A DNA stretch of 64,000 nucleotides, taken from an uncultured Phocaeicola sp. GTDB taxonomy: Bacteria; Bacteroidota; Bacteroidia; Bacteroidales; Bacteroidaceae. A model generated the notes under the pieces. It ran no database searches. It was not told the DNA's origin and worked only from the letters and a program-made list of their open reading frames with translations. Both the position numbers and the translations under genes were made by a program. The stretch is from contig CALUIZ010000001.1 in the NCBI GenBank assembly GCA_944320815.1, forward strand, positions 62,001 to 126,000, read 5' to 3'. This document shows positions 17,950 through 26,314 of this stretch, in pieces. Within the stretch, counting starts at the first letter, position 1. Every line of letters starts with the position of its first letter.

Positions 17950-19041
17950 TTATTTCGCGGTAAACACCCACGCATTCTTGAATTTCTCATCCTTTCTCAC
18001 CTCCTTCACCTTGCGGTAGGCATCCGAGGAGTCTGCATACCGATACAATGCGATGCGGAAGCGTCCGTTGGACTCCACCACCTCTGCATCCTTGTATCCG
18101 TTCTTGTGATATTCTTTCAGTGCGTTCTGCGCATCGGCATCACTGGCCAGACTGGCCACGATGATATAAGAAAAAGACGTTCTGGCCTCCTTCTGCTTCT
18201 TTTCTTCTTTTTTCTCTTCCTTCGGGGTGACCTTCTCCGGCTTTTCAAGTTTCTTCTCTTCCACCTTCTCTACAGCCGCCACCGTTTCCGTCCTTACCTT
18301 CACCGGCTTGAGCGTGTTGACGTTGTTCCGCACCTTGTCCTTTTTTCGCTTGTTCTCTGTCTGACCGTTTTCAGTCGGCCCCACCTGCAGGGCCGTAGCC
18401 ATCGATTGGTCGCGTATGATGTCAAACATGTCAATGGAGCCCAATGAAGCGAAATTGGCATCATCTATATAAGTGTTCTCCACAGGAGTGGACAAGATGA
18501 AGAACAGCAGCACTGCGGCCGCAACCGCTATGGCGCTCCTCAGCCAATTGTAAAGAGGAAGCATCTGCTTTTCATCTCTCTTTTCATATGCGGGAAGCCG
18601 CGGTTCCTCAGCGGCCTGCCGGATGAAAGGAGAAAAATCAAACTCATCCAGTCCATACAGGCCCGGAGTAAAGAACGAACGGGAAACCGGTTCGAACTCA
18701 TAGTCTCCGTTCATATTATAATATAATGTCCCGATCTGCTCCAGTTCGATGCTCCCCTGCTGGTAAAGCTGTTCCTTCAGCGCATTGACAGTCTTTTCTA
18801 TTTTCCGTGTCGCGTCAGGAAAATCGGTATTGTATGCCTGCATATATGACTGCACCAGAAGGCCGTCGTTGATGACCAACTGCGGGTTGAACCCGACGGT
18901 GCGCATCGGAGGGACGAATGAACGTTCCTTCTCCGAATAGGCGGCAGGCCGGTTGTGGGCGATGAACCCTCCCAGACCCGGAACGATGACACAGTCATTC
19001 TCGAGCAACAGGACTTCTATATGTTTGGCTAATTCAATCAT
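17950..19041 (-). CDS. HU-like/SPOR domain protein, probably inner-membrane anchored
   Basis: A 363-residue protein. Residues 1-130 match the CCDC81-like prokaryotic HU-type domains of Bacteroidota (LLLENDCVIVPGLGGFIAH at the start). A single transmembrane helix lies near residues 180-200 (AIAVAAAVLLFFILSTP). A Lys/Glu-rich coiled or disordered stretch follows (about 255-285), and the C-terminal ~75 residues are a SPOR peptidoglycan-binding domain (FSYIIVASLASDADA to the final VFTAK). The likely role is linking the nucleoid side of the inner membrane to septal cell wall; this is inference from domains. It is the first gene of the minus-strand run leading into the hydrogenase genes. Confidence 0.86.
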   Translation of the reverse strand: MIELAKHIEVLLLENDCVIVPGLGGFIAHNRPAAYSEKERSFVPPMRTVGFNPQLVINDGLLVQSYMQAYNTDFPDATRKIEKTVNALKEQLYQQGSIELEQIGTLYYNMNGDYEFEPVSRSFFTPGLYGLDEFDFSPFIRQAAEEPRLPAYEKRDEKQMLPLYNWLRSAIAVAAAVLLFFILSTPVENTYIDDANFASLGSIDMFDIIRDQSMATALQVGPTENGQTENKRKKDKVRNNVNTLKPVKVRTETVAAVEKVEEKKLEKPEKVTPKEEKKEEKKQKEARTSFSYIIVASLASDADAQNALKEYHKNGYKDAEVVESNGRFRIALYRYADSSDAYRKVKEVRKDEKFKNAWVFTAK

Positions 19042-19119
19042 ATTGCAAATTTAATATATTTTTCTTTTATGAAAACCATCTTTCGGCATACAATTTTCTC
19101 CTTGAATCTAAATTTGTTA

Positions 19120-19127
19120 TAATTTTG
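19120..19127 (+). promoter_or_regulatory. -7 promoter box for ugd
   Basis: TAATTTTG matches the Bacteroidota TAnnTTTG element, 32 bases upstream of the ugd start. No well-spaced -33 TTTG was seen. Confidence 0.55.
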
Positions 19128-19159
19128 TGCGCTGAAACATTTAAAAAAGACTCAGTAAG

Positions 19160-20473
19160 ATGAACATAGCTATTGTCGGAACAGGATATGTGGGTCTGGT
19201 GTCGGGCACATGCTTTGCCGAAACAGGCGCAAACGTGGTGTGCGTGGACACAGACGCTGAAAAAATCGACGCACTGAAAAGAGGGGAGATTCCCATCTAC
19301 GAACCGGGACTGGAAGAAATGGTGGCCCGCAACGTCAAGGCAAAGCGGCTCAGTTTCACCACTTCGCTTGAAAGCTGCCTTGACAGCGTGTCTATCGTCT
19401 TCAGTGCTGTGGGAACTCCTCCCAATGAGGACGGAAGCGCAGATCTGAAGTATGTGCTGGAGGTGGCGCACACTATCGGAAAGCACATGAACCATTATGT
19501 ACTGGTAGTGACCAAGAGCACGGTTCCCGTAGGGACCGCCCGGAAAGTGAAGGCCGTCATTGAAGAGGAACTGCACAGACGGGGAGTGGAAATCGACTTC
19601 GACGTGGCGTCCAATCCGGAATTCCTGAAAGAAGGAAACGCCATCAAGGATTTCATGACTCCCGACCGCGTGGTGGTGGGAGTGGAGTCTGAAGGTGCCA
19701 GAGAACTGATGAGCAAGCTCTACCGTCCGTTTCTTCTGAACAACTTCCGCGTAATATTCATGGACATTCCTTCGGCAGAAATGACAAAGTATGCCGCAAA
19801 TTCCATGCTCGCCACCCGCATCAGTTTCATGAATGACATTGCCAACCTGTGCGAACTGGTAGGGGCGGATGTCAATATGGTTCGCAGCGGATTGGGTTCA
19901 GACACACGGATCGGACGCAAGTTCCTGTATCCGGGATGCGGATACGGGGGGTCGTGCTTCCCGAAAGACGTGAAAGCACTCATCAAAACCGCAGAGGAAC
20001 ATGGCTATTCAATGCGGGTTCTCAAGATGGTGGAGGCGGTGAATGAGGACCAGAAAGACATTCTTTTCCGCAAACTGGAAAAGTATTACGGGAAAGACCT
20101 GGAAGGCAAGACCGTCGCTTTGTGGGGACTCGCCTTCAAGCCGGAGACGGATGACATGCGCGAGGCTCCTTCACTCGTAATGGTGGACAGGCTTCAGAAA
20201 GCGGGATGCAAAATACGGGCTTACGATCCGGCGGCCATGAAGGAGGCACGCCGCCGCTTCGGCGATACCATCTATTATGCCTGCGACATGTATGACGCTC
20301 TGCTTGATGCCGATGCCCTGATACTTCTGACAGAATGGAAAGAATTCCGTCTGCCGGCATGGGGAGTCATTAAAAAGACGATGAACAATGCCGTCATTTT
20401 TGACGGGCGAAACATTTATGACAAGAAAGAGCTCGATGAATTGGGCATCGTTTATCATTGCATCGGGCAGTGA
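19160..20473 (+). CDS. ugd: UDP-glucose 6-dehydrogenase
   Basis: Oxidises UDP-glucose to UDP-glucuronate with two NAD+, supplying uronic acid donors for capsule and LPS. 437 residues. The N-terminal Rossmann motif is GTGYVGLVSG (residues 7-16) and the catalytic cysteine is in GGSCFPKD (about residue 266). LWGLAFKPETDDMREAPS marks the C-terminal UDP-binding domain. Spacing and motifs match single-domain UDP-sugar dehydrogenases. The gene has its own promoter box and no obvious polysaccharide cluster around it. Confidence 0.95.
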   Translation: MNIAIVGTGYVGLVSGTCFAETGANVVCVDTDAEKIDALKRGEIPIYEPGLEEMVARNVKAKRLSFTTSLESCLDSVSIVFSAVGTPPNEDGSADLKYVLEVAHTIGKHMNHYVLVVTKSTVPVGTARKVKAVIEEELHRRGVEIDFDVASNPEFLKEGNAIKDFMTPDRVVVGVESEGARELMSKLYRPFLLNNFRVIFMDIPSAEMTKYAANSMLATRISFMNDIANLCELVGADVNMVRSGLGSDTRIGRKFLYPGCGYGGSCFPKDVKALIKTAEEHGYSMRVLKMVEAVNEDQKDILFRKLEKYYGKDLEGKTVALWGLAFKPETDDMREAPSLVMVDRLQKAGCKIRAYDPAAMKEARRRFGDTIYYACDMYDALLDADALILLTEWKEFRLPAWGVIKKTMNNAVIFDGRNIYDKKELDELGIVYHCIGQ

Positions 20474-20608
20474 TGATTTTGCGGTCCAATAAAACAACAG
20501 GATATCAGAATGAAAACATTACGGAATTTTTGGACAAATTCCATGTTGTTCTTGAGAAAAGACCAGGCAACTGTGCGGCGAAAGACAGGAAACGCAATAG
20601 ATGACTGC

Positions 20609-21394
20609 ATGAAAAAGAATCGTTTCGTCGTATTCATCATATTGATGTGTACTGCATGCGCTCCTTCCGGAAAAGAGGAACAGGGTATGCCGGAGATTGA
20701 TTCGGCGGCCATCAGGGAACTGCAGGGGGTCTGGCTTGATGACAACACGGAACTTCCGCTTTTCAGGATAAAGGGTGACAGCATCTATTATGCCAGTCAG
20801 ATTAACGTGCCCATGCCTTTCACGGTGAGAAACGACACGCTTATGGTGCAGAGTGTGGTGCCCATCAATTACCCGATAGAGGAAAGGGGCATGTATTTCC
20901 TGCGCTACCGGACACTGGCAGGCGATGTGGTTTCATTGCACAAGGCAGAGTCGGACACCCTCTCATTCGGTACTCCGGCTGATGTGCCCGAAACGACTGA
21001 CAAAGTGACAAGCAAGGATTCGGTCATCATGTACGGCGGAGAACGTTTCAGGGGATATGCTTACATCAATCCTACCAGAATGAAGGTAATACGTATGGGG
21101 GTCAGTGAGGAGGGACTTCCGGTTGAAAACATTTACTTCGACAACATCATTCATATCTGTATTTATAAGGGTAGGGAATGTCTGTTCGCACGTGACATCA
21201 ACAAAAAAATGTTCAGTGGAGTGGTGCCGGATGATTTTCTTCAGACCGCCATCCTGTCCGATATGGACTTTATGGCCGTAAACGAAGCCGGATTCTGGTA
21301 CCAGGCCACGATTTGCGTACCTGACGAAACCTCCTGTTATAATGTCAAGCTGAATATCAGTCGTGAAGGTGAGATAAAATATTCGGTGCAATAA
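20609..21394 (+). CDS. Putative lipoprotein of unknown function
   Basis: No known family recognised. I place the start at 20609, not at the longest-frame start 20510, because MKKNRFVVFIILMCTAC is a compact signal peptide with a lipobox-like end (Cys about residue 17). The 33 extra residues upstream would bury it inside the protein. The predicted product is about 261 residues, lipid-anchored and exported; the mature part looks beta-rich (SIYYASQINVPMPFTV and similar strands). It is followed by a long hairpin that separates it from the convergent helicase gene. Confidence 0.75.
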   Translation: MKKNRFVVFIILMCTACAPSGKEEQGMPEIDSAAIRELQGVWLDDNTELPLFRIKGDSIYYASQINVPMPFTVRNDTLMVQSVVPINYPIEERGMYFLRYRTLAGDVVSLHKAESDTLSFGTPADVPETTDKVTSKDSVIMYGGERFRGYAYINPTRMKVIRMGVSEEGLPVENIYFDNIIHICIYKGRECLFARDINKKMFSGVVPDDFLQTAILSDMDFMAVNEAGFWYQATICVPDETSCYNVKLNISREGEIKYSVQ

Positions 21395-21415
21395 CGCAGG
21401 AACGGGATATATAGT

Positions 21416-21467
21416 CAAGAGCGGACTTCCTCAGCATATGCAAAATGTTTGAGGAAGTCCGCTCTTG
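21416..21467. terminator. Perfect 18-bp hairpin between convergent genes
   Basis: Arms 21416-21433 and 21450-21467 are exact reverse complements around a 16-base loop, between the lipoprotein gene (+) and the helicase gene (-). There is no U tract on either side. Position favours a bidirectional transcription end or mRNA 3' stabiliser. Confidence 0.7.
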
Positions 21468-21496
21468 ATTATTGCGTAGGTTGATATGTCTCTCTT

Positions 21497-22771
21497 TTAA
21501 GCTTTGGTGGTACGGCTGTCCAAGGAAGCGTTTCCTTTCTTCTTCCACTTGTTCCCGTTGCTCTTGTTTCTGGAAAATGATTTTTTCTTATGCCGTCCGC
21601 CCGGATTCTTTGAAGTCCTCGGTGCATACGCTGGTGCTTCTCCCAATTCTTCCGGCACCGGAATTTTATAGATAGCCTTGCCGAGGAAGTCTTCAATCTG
21701 TTTGAAGCGCATCTGTTCGTTTTCACTCACAAATGTAATGGCACAGCCGTCGTTGTTGGCACGGGCAGTACGTCCGATGCGATGCACATAATCTTCGCTG
21801 TCATGCGGCACATCATAATTGATGACCAGACGGATGTCGTCTATATCTATACCGCGCGCCACGATGTCGGTTGCCACCAACAGATTGACGCGTCCATTGC
21901 GGAACTCGTGCATAATCTCGTCACGCTGGCTCTGCTCCAAATCAGAATGCATCTCACCTACATTCAGATTCAAGCGTTTCAATGCCTTGGTCACTTCCTT
22001 GACTTTCAGTTTCGACGAAGCGAACACAATGACACGCTCCGGCTTCTGTTCCTTGAAAAGCGACTGGATAATGCCCAGTTTCTGCGCTTCATAACATATA
22101 TAGGCCGCCTGAATAATTTTTTCCGCAGGTTTCGACACAGCCAGCTTCACTTCCACCGGATTGTTCAGGATTGTTTTGGCCAGTTGCTGTATCTTCTCCG
22201 GCATGGTAGCGGAAAACATGATAGTCTGACGCTCCTTGGGCAGATATTTTATAATCTGCATGATGTCATCCGAAAATCCCATGTCGAGCATCCGGTCTGC
22301 TTCGTCAAGAATGAAGAAAGACACTTTTGAAAGGTCTACATATCCCAAACTGAGATGACTGATAAGACGTCCCGGTGTAGCGATTACTACGTCGGCGCCT
22401 AATGTCAGTCCTTTCTTTTCCTGCTCGAAACGGATGCCATCGTTTCCTCCATATACGGCCACACTGGAGACCGGCATGAAATAGGAGAAACCCTCCATCT
22501 GCTGGTCAATCTGCATGGCCAGTTCTCTGGTAGGAGACATCACGATGCAGTTGATGGCATCTTCCGGATATCCTCCCTTACTGAGCTGGTTTAATATAGG
22601 AAGCAGATAAGCGGCCGTTTTCCCTGTTCCTGTCTGAGCCACTCCAATCAGGTCATGCCCTTCCAGAATGACCGGAATTGTCTGTTCCTGAATAGGGGTA
22701 CATTCCCGGAAGTTCATCGCGTCCAAAGCGTCCAGGACGCTGTCTTCTAAGTTTAGTTCCGTAAACTTCAT
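21497..22771 (-). CDS. DEAD-box ATP-dependent RNA helicase (RhlE-like)
   Basis: Unwinds structured RNA, probably in ribosome assembly or mRNA turnover. 424 residues from the ATG at 22771; an ATG three codons further upstream (22780) is also possible. Motifs in order: Q motif near residues 24-31 (CTPIQEQT), Walker A AQTGTGKT (45-52), PTRELA, DEAD, SAT, and HRIGRTAR near 330. The C-terminal tail is Lys/Gly/Asn-rich, as in RNA-binding RhlE-type tails. It follows serB by a short gap on the same strand. Confidence 0.94.
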   Translation of the reverse strand: MKFTELNLEDSVLDALDAMNFRECTPIQEQTIPVILEGHDLIGVAQTGTGKTAAYLLPILNQLSKGGYPEDAINCIVMSPTRELAMQIDQQMEGFSYFMPVSSVAVYGGNDGIRFEQEKKGLTLGADVVIATPGRLISHLSLGYVDLSKVSFFILDEADRMLDMGFSDDIMQIIKYLPKERQTIMFSATMPEKIQQLAKTILNNPVEVKLAVSKPAEKIIQAAYICYEAQKLGIIQSLFKEQKPERVIVFASSKLKVKEVTKALKRLNLNVGEMHSDLEQSQRDEIMHEFRNGRVNLLVATDIVARGIDIDDIRLVINYDVPHDSEDYVHRIGRTARANNDGCAITFVSENEQMRFKQIEDFLGKAIYKIPVPEELGEAPAYAPRTSKNPGGRHKKKSFSRNKSNGNKWKKKGNASLDSRTTKA

Positions 22772-22793
22772 ATTTCGCATTAATCATTATTCG

Positions 22794-24026
22794 TTATAGT
22801 CTTCCACGTTCGTCAAGATAAGAATCCTTGAATCCCAGGAAGTAAAGCACCCCATCAAGCCCGATGGTATTGATTGACTGTCTGGCATTCTCCACCACTT
22901 TCGGCTTTGCATGGAAAGCGATGCCCAGTCCCGCCACAGACAGCATCGGCAAGTCATTCGCCCCATCGCCTACGGCTATGGTCTGTGCGATGTCCACCTT
23001 CTCCACCTGTGCGATGAGCTGCAGAAGCTCGGCTTTACGCTTGCCGTCCACGATGTCTCCCACATATCTGCCCGTCAACTTCCCGTCCACAATCTCCAGA
23101 TTGTTTGCGTACACATAGTCTATCCCAAACTTTTCCTTCAGGTAATTGCCGAAATAAGTGAATCCTCCCGACAGAATGGCAATCTTGTATCCATAATGCT
23201 TCAATACATACATCAGCCTTTCCACCCCTTCCGTGATAGGCAGATTCTCCGCTATTTCCTTCATGACGCTTTCATCGAGACCCTTCAGCAACGCCACTCT
23301 TTCGGTAAAGCTTTCCTTGAAGTCTATCTCTCCGCGCATGGCACGTTCAGTGATAGCCTTCACCTGGTCGCCCACACCCGCACGCATGGCCAGTTCATCA
23401 ATCACTTCCGTCTGTATCAGTGTCGAATCCATATCAAAACAAATCAGGCGGCGCATACGGCGGTACATGGTATCCTGCTGGAACGAGAAGTCCATCGAGA
23501 GCGAAGCACTGAGCTGCATAAGCTGATGCTGGAGCTCTTCACGGTCCTTCGGGGTCCCTCTCACGGAAAACTCGATGCAGGCTCTTACACTGGCTTTCTT
23601 TTCATCGAGTGGGATACGTCCGGTCAGACGCCGGATTCCGTCAATGTTAAGTTCATGTTCCGCCAGAATCTTGGTTGCTCCGGAAATCTGTTCGGCGGTA
23701 AGTTTGCGCCCGAGCAGCGTCAGGATATATCGGTTTTTCCCCTGCATGTTCACCCATGTCTCATATTCTTCGGGCGAGACCGGATAGAAACGCAAGTCAA
23801 TGCCCAAATCAGATGCCTTGAAAAGCAGATCCTTCATCACGTTTCCCGAAACCTCTTCGGCACATTTGAAAAGGATACCTAATGAAAGCGTGCTATGGAT
23901 GTCGGCCTGTCCGATGTCCATGATGTCCACCTTGTATCTCGACAAGATTTCGGTGATGGACGCAGTCAGTCCCGGGCGGTCAATTCCGCTGATTCGGATC
24001 AATATCAATTCTGTCTGGTGTTCCAT
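22794..24026 (-). CDS. serB: Phosphoserine phosphatase with N-terminal ACT region
   Basis: Last step of serine synthesis: O-phosphoserine to serine. 410 residues. The first ~180 residues contain ACT-like regulatory sequence (LILIRISGIDRPGLTASITEI at the start, a second unit after residue 95). The C-terminal HAD domain has motif I CFDMDSTLIQ (Asp198, Asp200), LSGGF near 290 and GDGANDLPML near 347. An ACT-SerB fusion of this size is usual in Bacteroidota and suggests amino-acid feedback. The start is separated from htpG by a terminator. Confidence 0.95.
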   Translation of the reverse strand: MEHQTELILIRISGIDRPGLTASITEILSRYKVDIMDIGQADIHSTLSLGILFKCAEEVSGNVMKDLLFKASDLGIDLRFYPVSPEEYETWVNMQGKNRYILTLLGRKLTAEQISGATKILAEHELNIDGIRRLTGRIPLDEKKASVRACIEFSVRGTPKDREELQHQLMQLSASLSMDFSFQQDTMYRRMRRLICFDMDSTLIQTEVIDELAMRAGVGDQVKAITERAMRGEIDFKESFTERVALLKGLDESVMKEIAENLPITEGVERLMYVLKHYGYKIAILSGGFTYFGNYLKEKFGIDYVYANNLEIVDGKLTGRYVGDIVDGKRKAELLQLIAQVEKVDIAQTIAVGDGANDLPMLSVAGLGIAFHAKPKVVENARQSINTIGLDGVLYFLGFKDSYLDERGRL

Positions 24027-24101
24027 GGGATTATTGCATTATATCCGCAAATGTACGAAATAATATTGGTATTTCTGAGCGGAAAGACACAAAAAGGGCA
24101 T

Positions 24102-24137
24102 AAAAAAAGCCGTCTCCGGTTTAGAGACGGCTTTTTT
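24102..24137 (-). terminator. Terminator downstream of htpG
   Basis: A-rich tract, GC stem (GCCGTCTC / GAGACGGC), 7-base loop and a T6 run. It lies 18 bases past the htpG stop and is symmetrical, so it could stop transcription from either side. Confidence 0.9.
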
Positions 24138-24154
24138 ATGTCCTATGAATGAAT

Positions 24155-26206
24155 TCAAATCAATTCAATGCTGCGTTTCACGAAATTGGTCAAGGCTTCG
24201 CCTTTCAGCATGCCGTTCTGCAGCAGAGCAAGGTCGATGAGCTGATGAACCACCTTGTTGCCGGAAGCGTAAGCGTTGAGCACATTCTCCTTTTCCTGTT
24301 TCTGTCCGGCCAGTTTCTTTTCCACATCAGAAAGTTCATCCTTTTCCGCAACAGGAATTTCCTCATCCTTCTTCCCTTCGTGCGCTTTACGAAGCTCATT
24401 TTCACGGAGAGTCAGGGTTGCGATTTCCGCTTCCACCGGAATCAGTTTCTCCGCGCATGTGCTTTCCGCATCTTCAAGTACCTGTTTCACCAGCTTGTGG
24501 TCGCTGTTGAGCACCAGACTGTACATGTTCGGCATCTCGCCGTAAAAACTCATGCCCGGCTGGAAGTTTGCCATGTCTTTCATACGCCGCATGTACTCCG
24601 ACTGAGTGATGACTATCGGAGACGCGTTTTCGCCCATGGCTTTCGTCTCGACATGGAATTCCGTCTTGTCAAGATGCGGCATTTGTCCGCGGAACAGCGT
24701 AGAAAGCACTTCCTGCTTGTCCTGCGGCAACTCTTCTCCTTTCTCGTCCTCTTTCACAATCAGACGGTCTATCACGTCGCTGTCCACACGGGTGAAACGG
24801 CTCTTCTCGAACTTCTGCTCCAGCATGTTGATCATAGGCACATCCAACTGTCCGTCCATCAGCAGCACATTGTAGCCTTTGTTCTTCGCCGCATCAATAT
24901 AGGTGTACTGCTCATCAGTATTGTTGGCATACAGATAAATGAGATTTCCGTCCTTGTCTGTCTGGTTGTCCTTGATCAGCGTCCGGTATTCATCATAAGT
25001 GTAATGCTTCTTGTCGGTATCCTCGAAAAGGGCGAACTTGTTGGCCTTTTCATAGAAATCTTCCTGAGTCAGCATTCCGTAATTGATGAAGATTTTCAGG
25101 TCGTCCCATTTTTCTTCAAATTCCTTACGGTCGTTCTTGAAGATAGCCTGCAGACGGTCGGCCACTTTCTTGGTGATGTAAGTGGAAATCTTCTTCACGT
25201 TAGAATCACTCTGCAGATAGGAGCGCGACACATTCAGCGGGATGTCCGGCGAGTCGATAACTCCATGCAGCAGTGTGAGGAAGTCAGGCACAATGCCTTC
25301 CACAGAATCTGTCACGAACACCTGATTGCAATAAAGCTGTATCTTGTTGCGCTGCAGGTCGATGTTGCTCTTGATTTTCGGGAAATAGAGCACACCCGTA
25401 AGATTGAACGGATAATCCACGTTCAGATGAATCCAGAACAGCGGCTCGTCAGCCATCGGATAAAGGTCGCGGTAAAACTTCTTGTAATCCTCGTCCTTCA
25501 GCTCGCTCGGCTTCTTGGTCCAGATAGGGCAGGTATCGTTGATCAGATTGTCTTCTTCCGTTTCAACCTGCTTTCCGTCTTTCCATTCCTTCTTCTTCCC
25601 GAATGCCACCGGAACAGGGAGGAAGCGGCAGTATTTGGACAGCAGACTCTGGATACGCGAATCCTCAACGAACTCCTTGCAGTCATCGTCAAGATAAAGG
25701 ATTACGTCCGTACCCCGGTCGGCCCGTTCCGTCTCTTCCATCGTAAACTCAGGGCTTCCGTCACAGCTCCACTTCATCGCCGGCGCACCTTCCTTATATG
25801 AACGCGTCACGATTTCCACTTTCTTTGCCACCATAAAGGCGGAATAGAATCCCAGTCCGAAGTGTCCGATAATCGCATTGGCATCCTCCTTATATTTCTC
25901 AAGAAAGTCGTTCGCGCCCGAAAAAGCGATTTGGTTGATATATTTTTCGATTTCCTCGGCAGTCAGTCCCAGTCCCCGGTCGGTGATGGTGATGGTGCCT
26001 TTATCCTTGTCTGCCTTTACGCGGACGGTGAGGTCGCCCAGTTCACCTTTAAATTCGCCTGTCGCGGCCAAAGTCTTCAACTTCTGGGTAGCGTCCACGG
26101 CATTTGACACCAGCTCACGGAGGAATATCTCATGGTCACTGTACAAAAACTTTTTGATGATGGGGAAGATGTTCTCTGTCGTAACCCCAATATTACCTTT
26201 CTGCAT
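24155..26206 (-). CDS. htpG: HtpG, bacterial Hsp90 chaperone
   Basis: ATP-dependent dimeric chaperone. 683 residues. The GHKL ATP-binding domain is readable at the N-terminus: ELVSNAVDA (Asn lid residue), DRGLGLT, and GHFGLGFYSAFMVA near residues 115-128. The middle domain holds the conserved VTDSVEGIVPDFL and LNVSRSYLQ, and a divergent C-terminal dimerisation domain follows. The family is intact and single-copy here. It lies downstream of clpC on the same strand but is separated by a terminator-like hairpin. Confidence 0.96.
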   Translation of the reverse strand: MQKGNIGVTTENIFPIIKKFLYSDHEIFLRELVSNAVDATQKLKTLAATGEFKGELGDLTVRVKADKDKGTITITDRGLGLTAEEIEKYINQIAFSGANDFLEKYKEDANAIIGHFGLGFYSAFMVAKKVEIVTRSYKEGAPAMKWSCDGSPEFTMEETERADRGTDVILYLDDDCKEFVEDSRIQSLLSKYCRFLPVPVAFGKKKEWKDGKQVETEEDNLINDTCPIWTKKPSELKDEDYKKFYRDLYPMADEPLFWIHLNVDYPFNLTGVLYFPKIKSNIDLQRNKIQLYCNQVFVTDSVEGIVPDFLTLLHGVIDSPDIPLNVSRSYLQSDSNVKKISTYITKKVADRLQAIFKNDRKEFEEKWDDLKIFINYGMLTQEDFYEKANKFALFEDTDKKHYTYDEYRTLIKDNQTDKDGNLIYLYANNTDEQYTYIDAAKNKGYNVLLMDGQLDVPMINMLEQKFEKSRFTRVDSDVIDRLIVKEDEKGEELPQDKQEVLSTLFRGQMPHLDKTEFHVETKAMGENASPIVITQSEYMRRMKDMANFQPGMSFYGEMPNMYSLVLNSDHKLVKQVLEDAESTCAEKLIPVEAEIATLTLRENELRKAHEGKKDEEIPVAEKDELSDVEKKLAGQKQEKENVLNAYASGNKVVHQLIDLALLQNGMLKGEALTNFVKRSIELI

Positions 26207-26251
26207 ATCTTTTTTATTTTTAAGTTGTCAAAAAAATCCACTCAGAATGAG

Positions 26252-26284
26252 CAAAAAAAATGCCAGACACAGAATGCCTGACAT
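26252..26284 (-). terminator. Terminator downstream of clpC
   Basis: A 10-bp stem with two G-T pairs (26260-26269 and 26275-26284), followed on the minus strand by a run of T, 30 bases past the clpC stop. Confidence 0.75.
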
Positions 26285-26314
26285 TTTGTCCGTATCAATG
26301 CGAGTGCAGACGTG

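Noticed and set aside
24149-25801. Plus-strand frame of 550 codons opposite htpG
   Set aside because: htpG is certain from its ATP-site motifs; the opposite frame is rich in His/Leu/Val as expected of an antisense frame.
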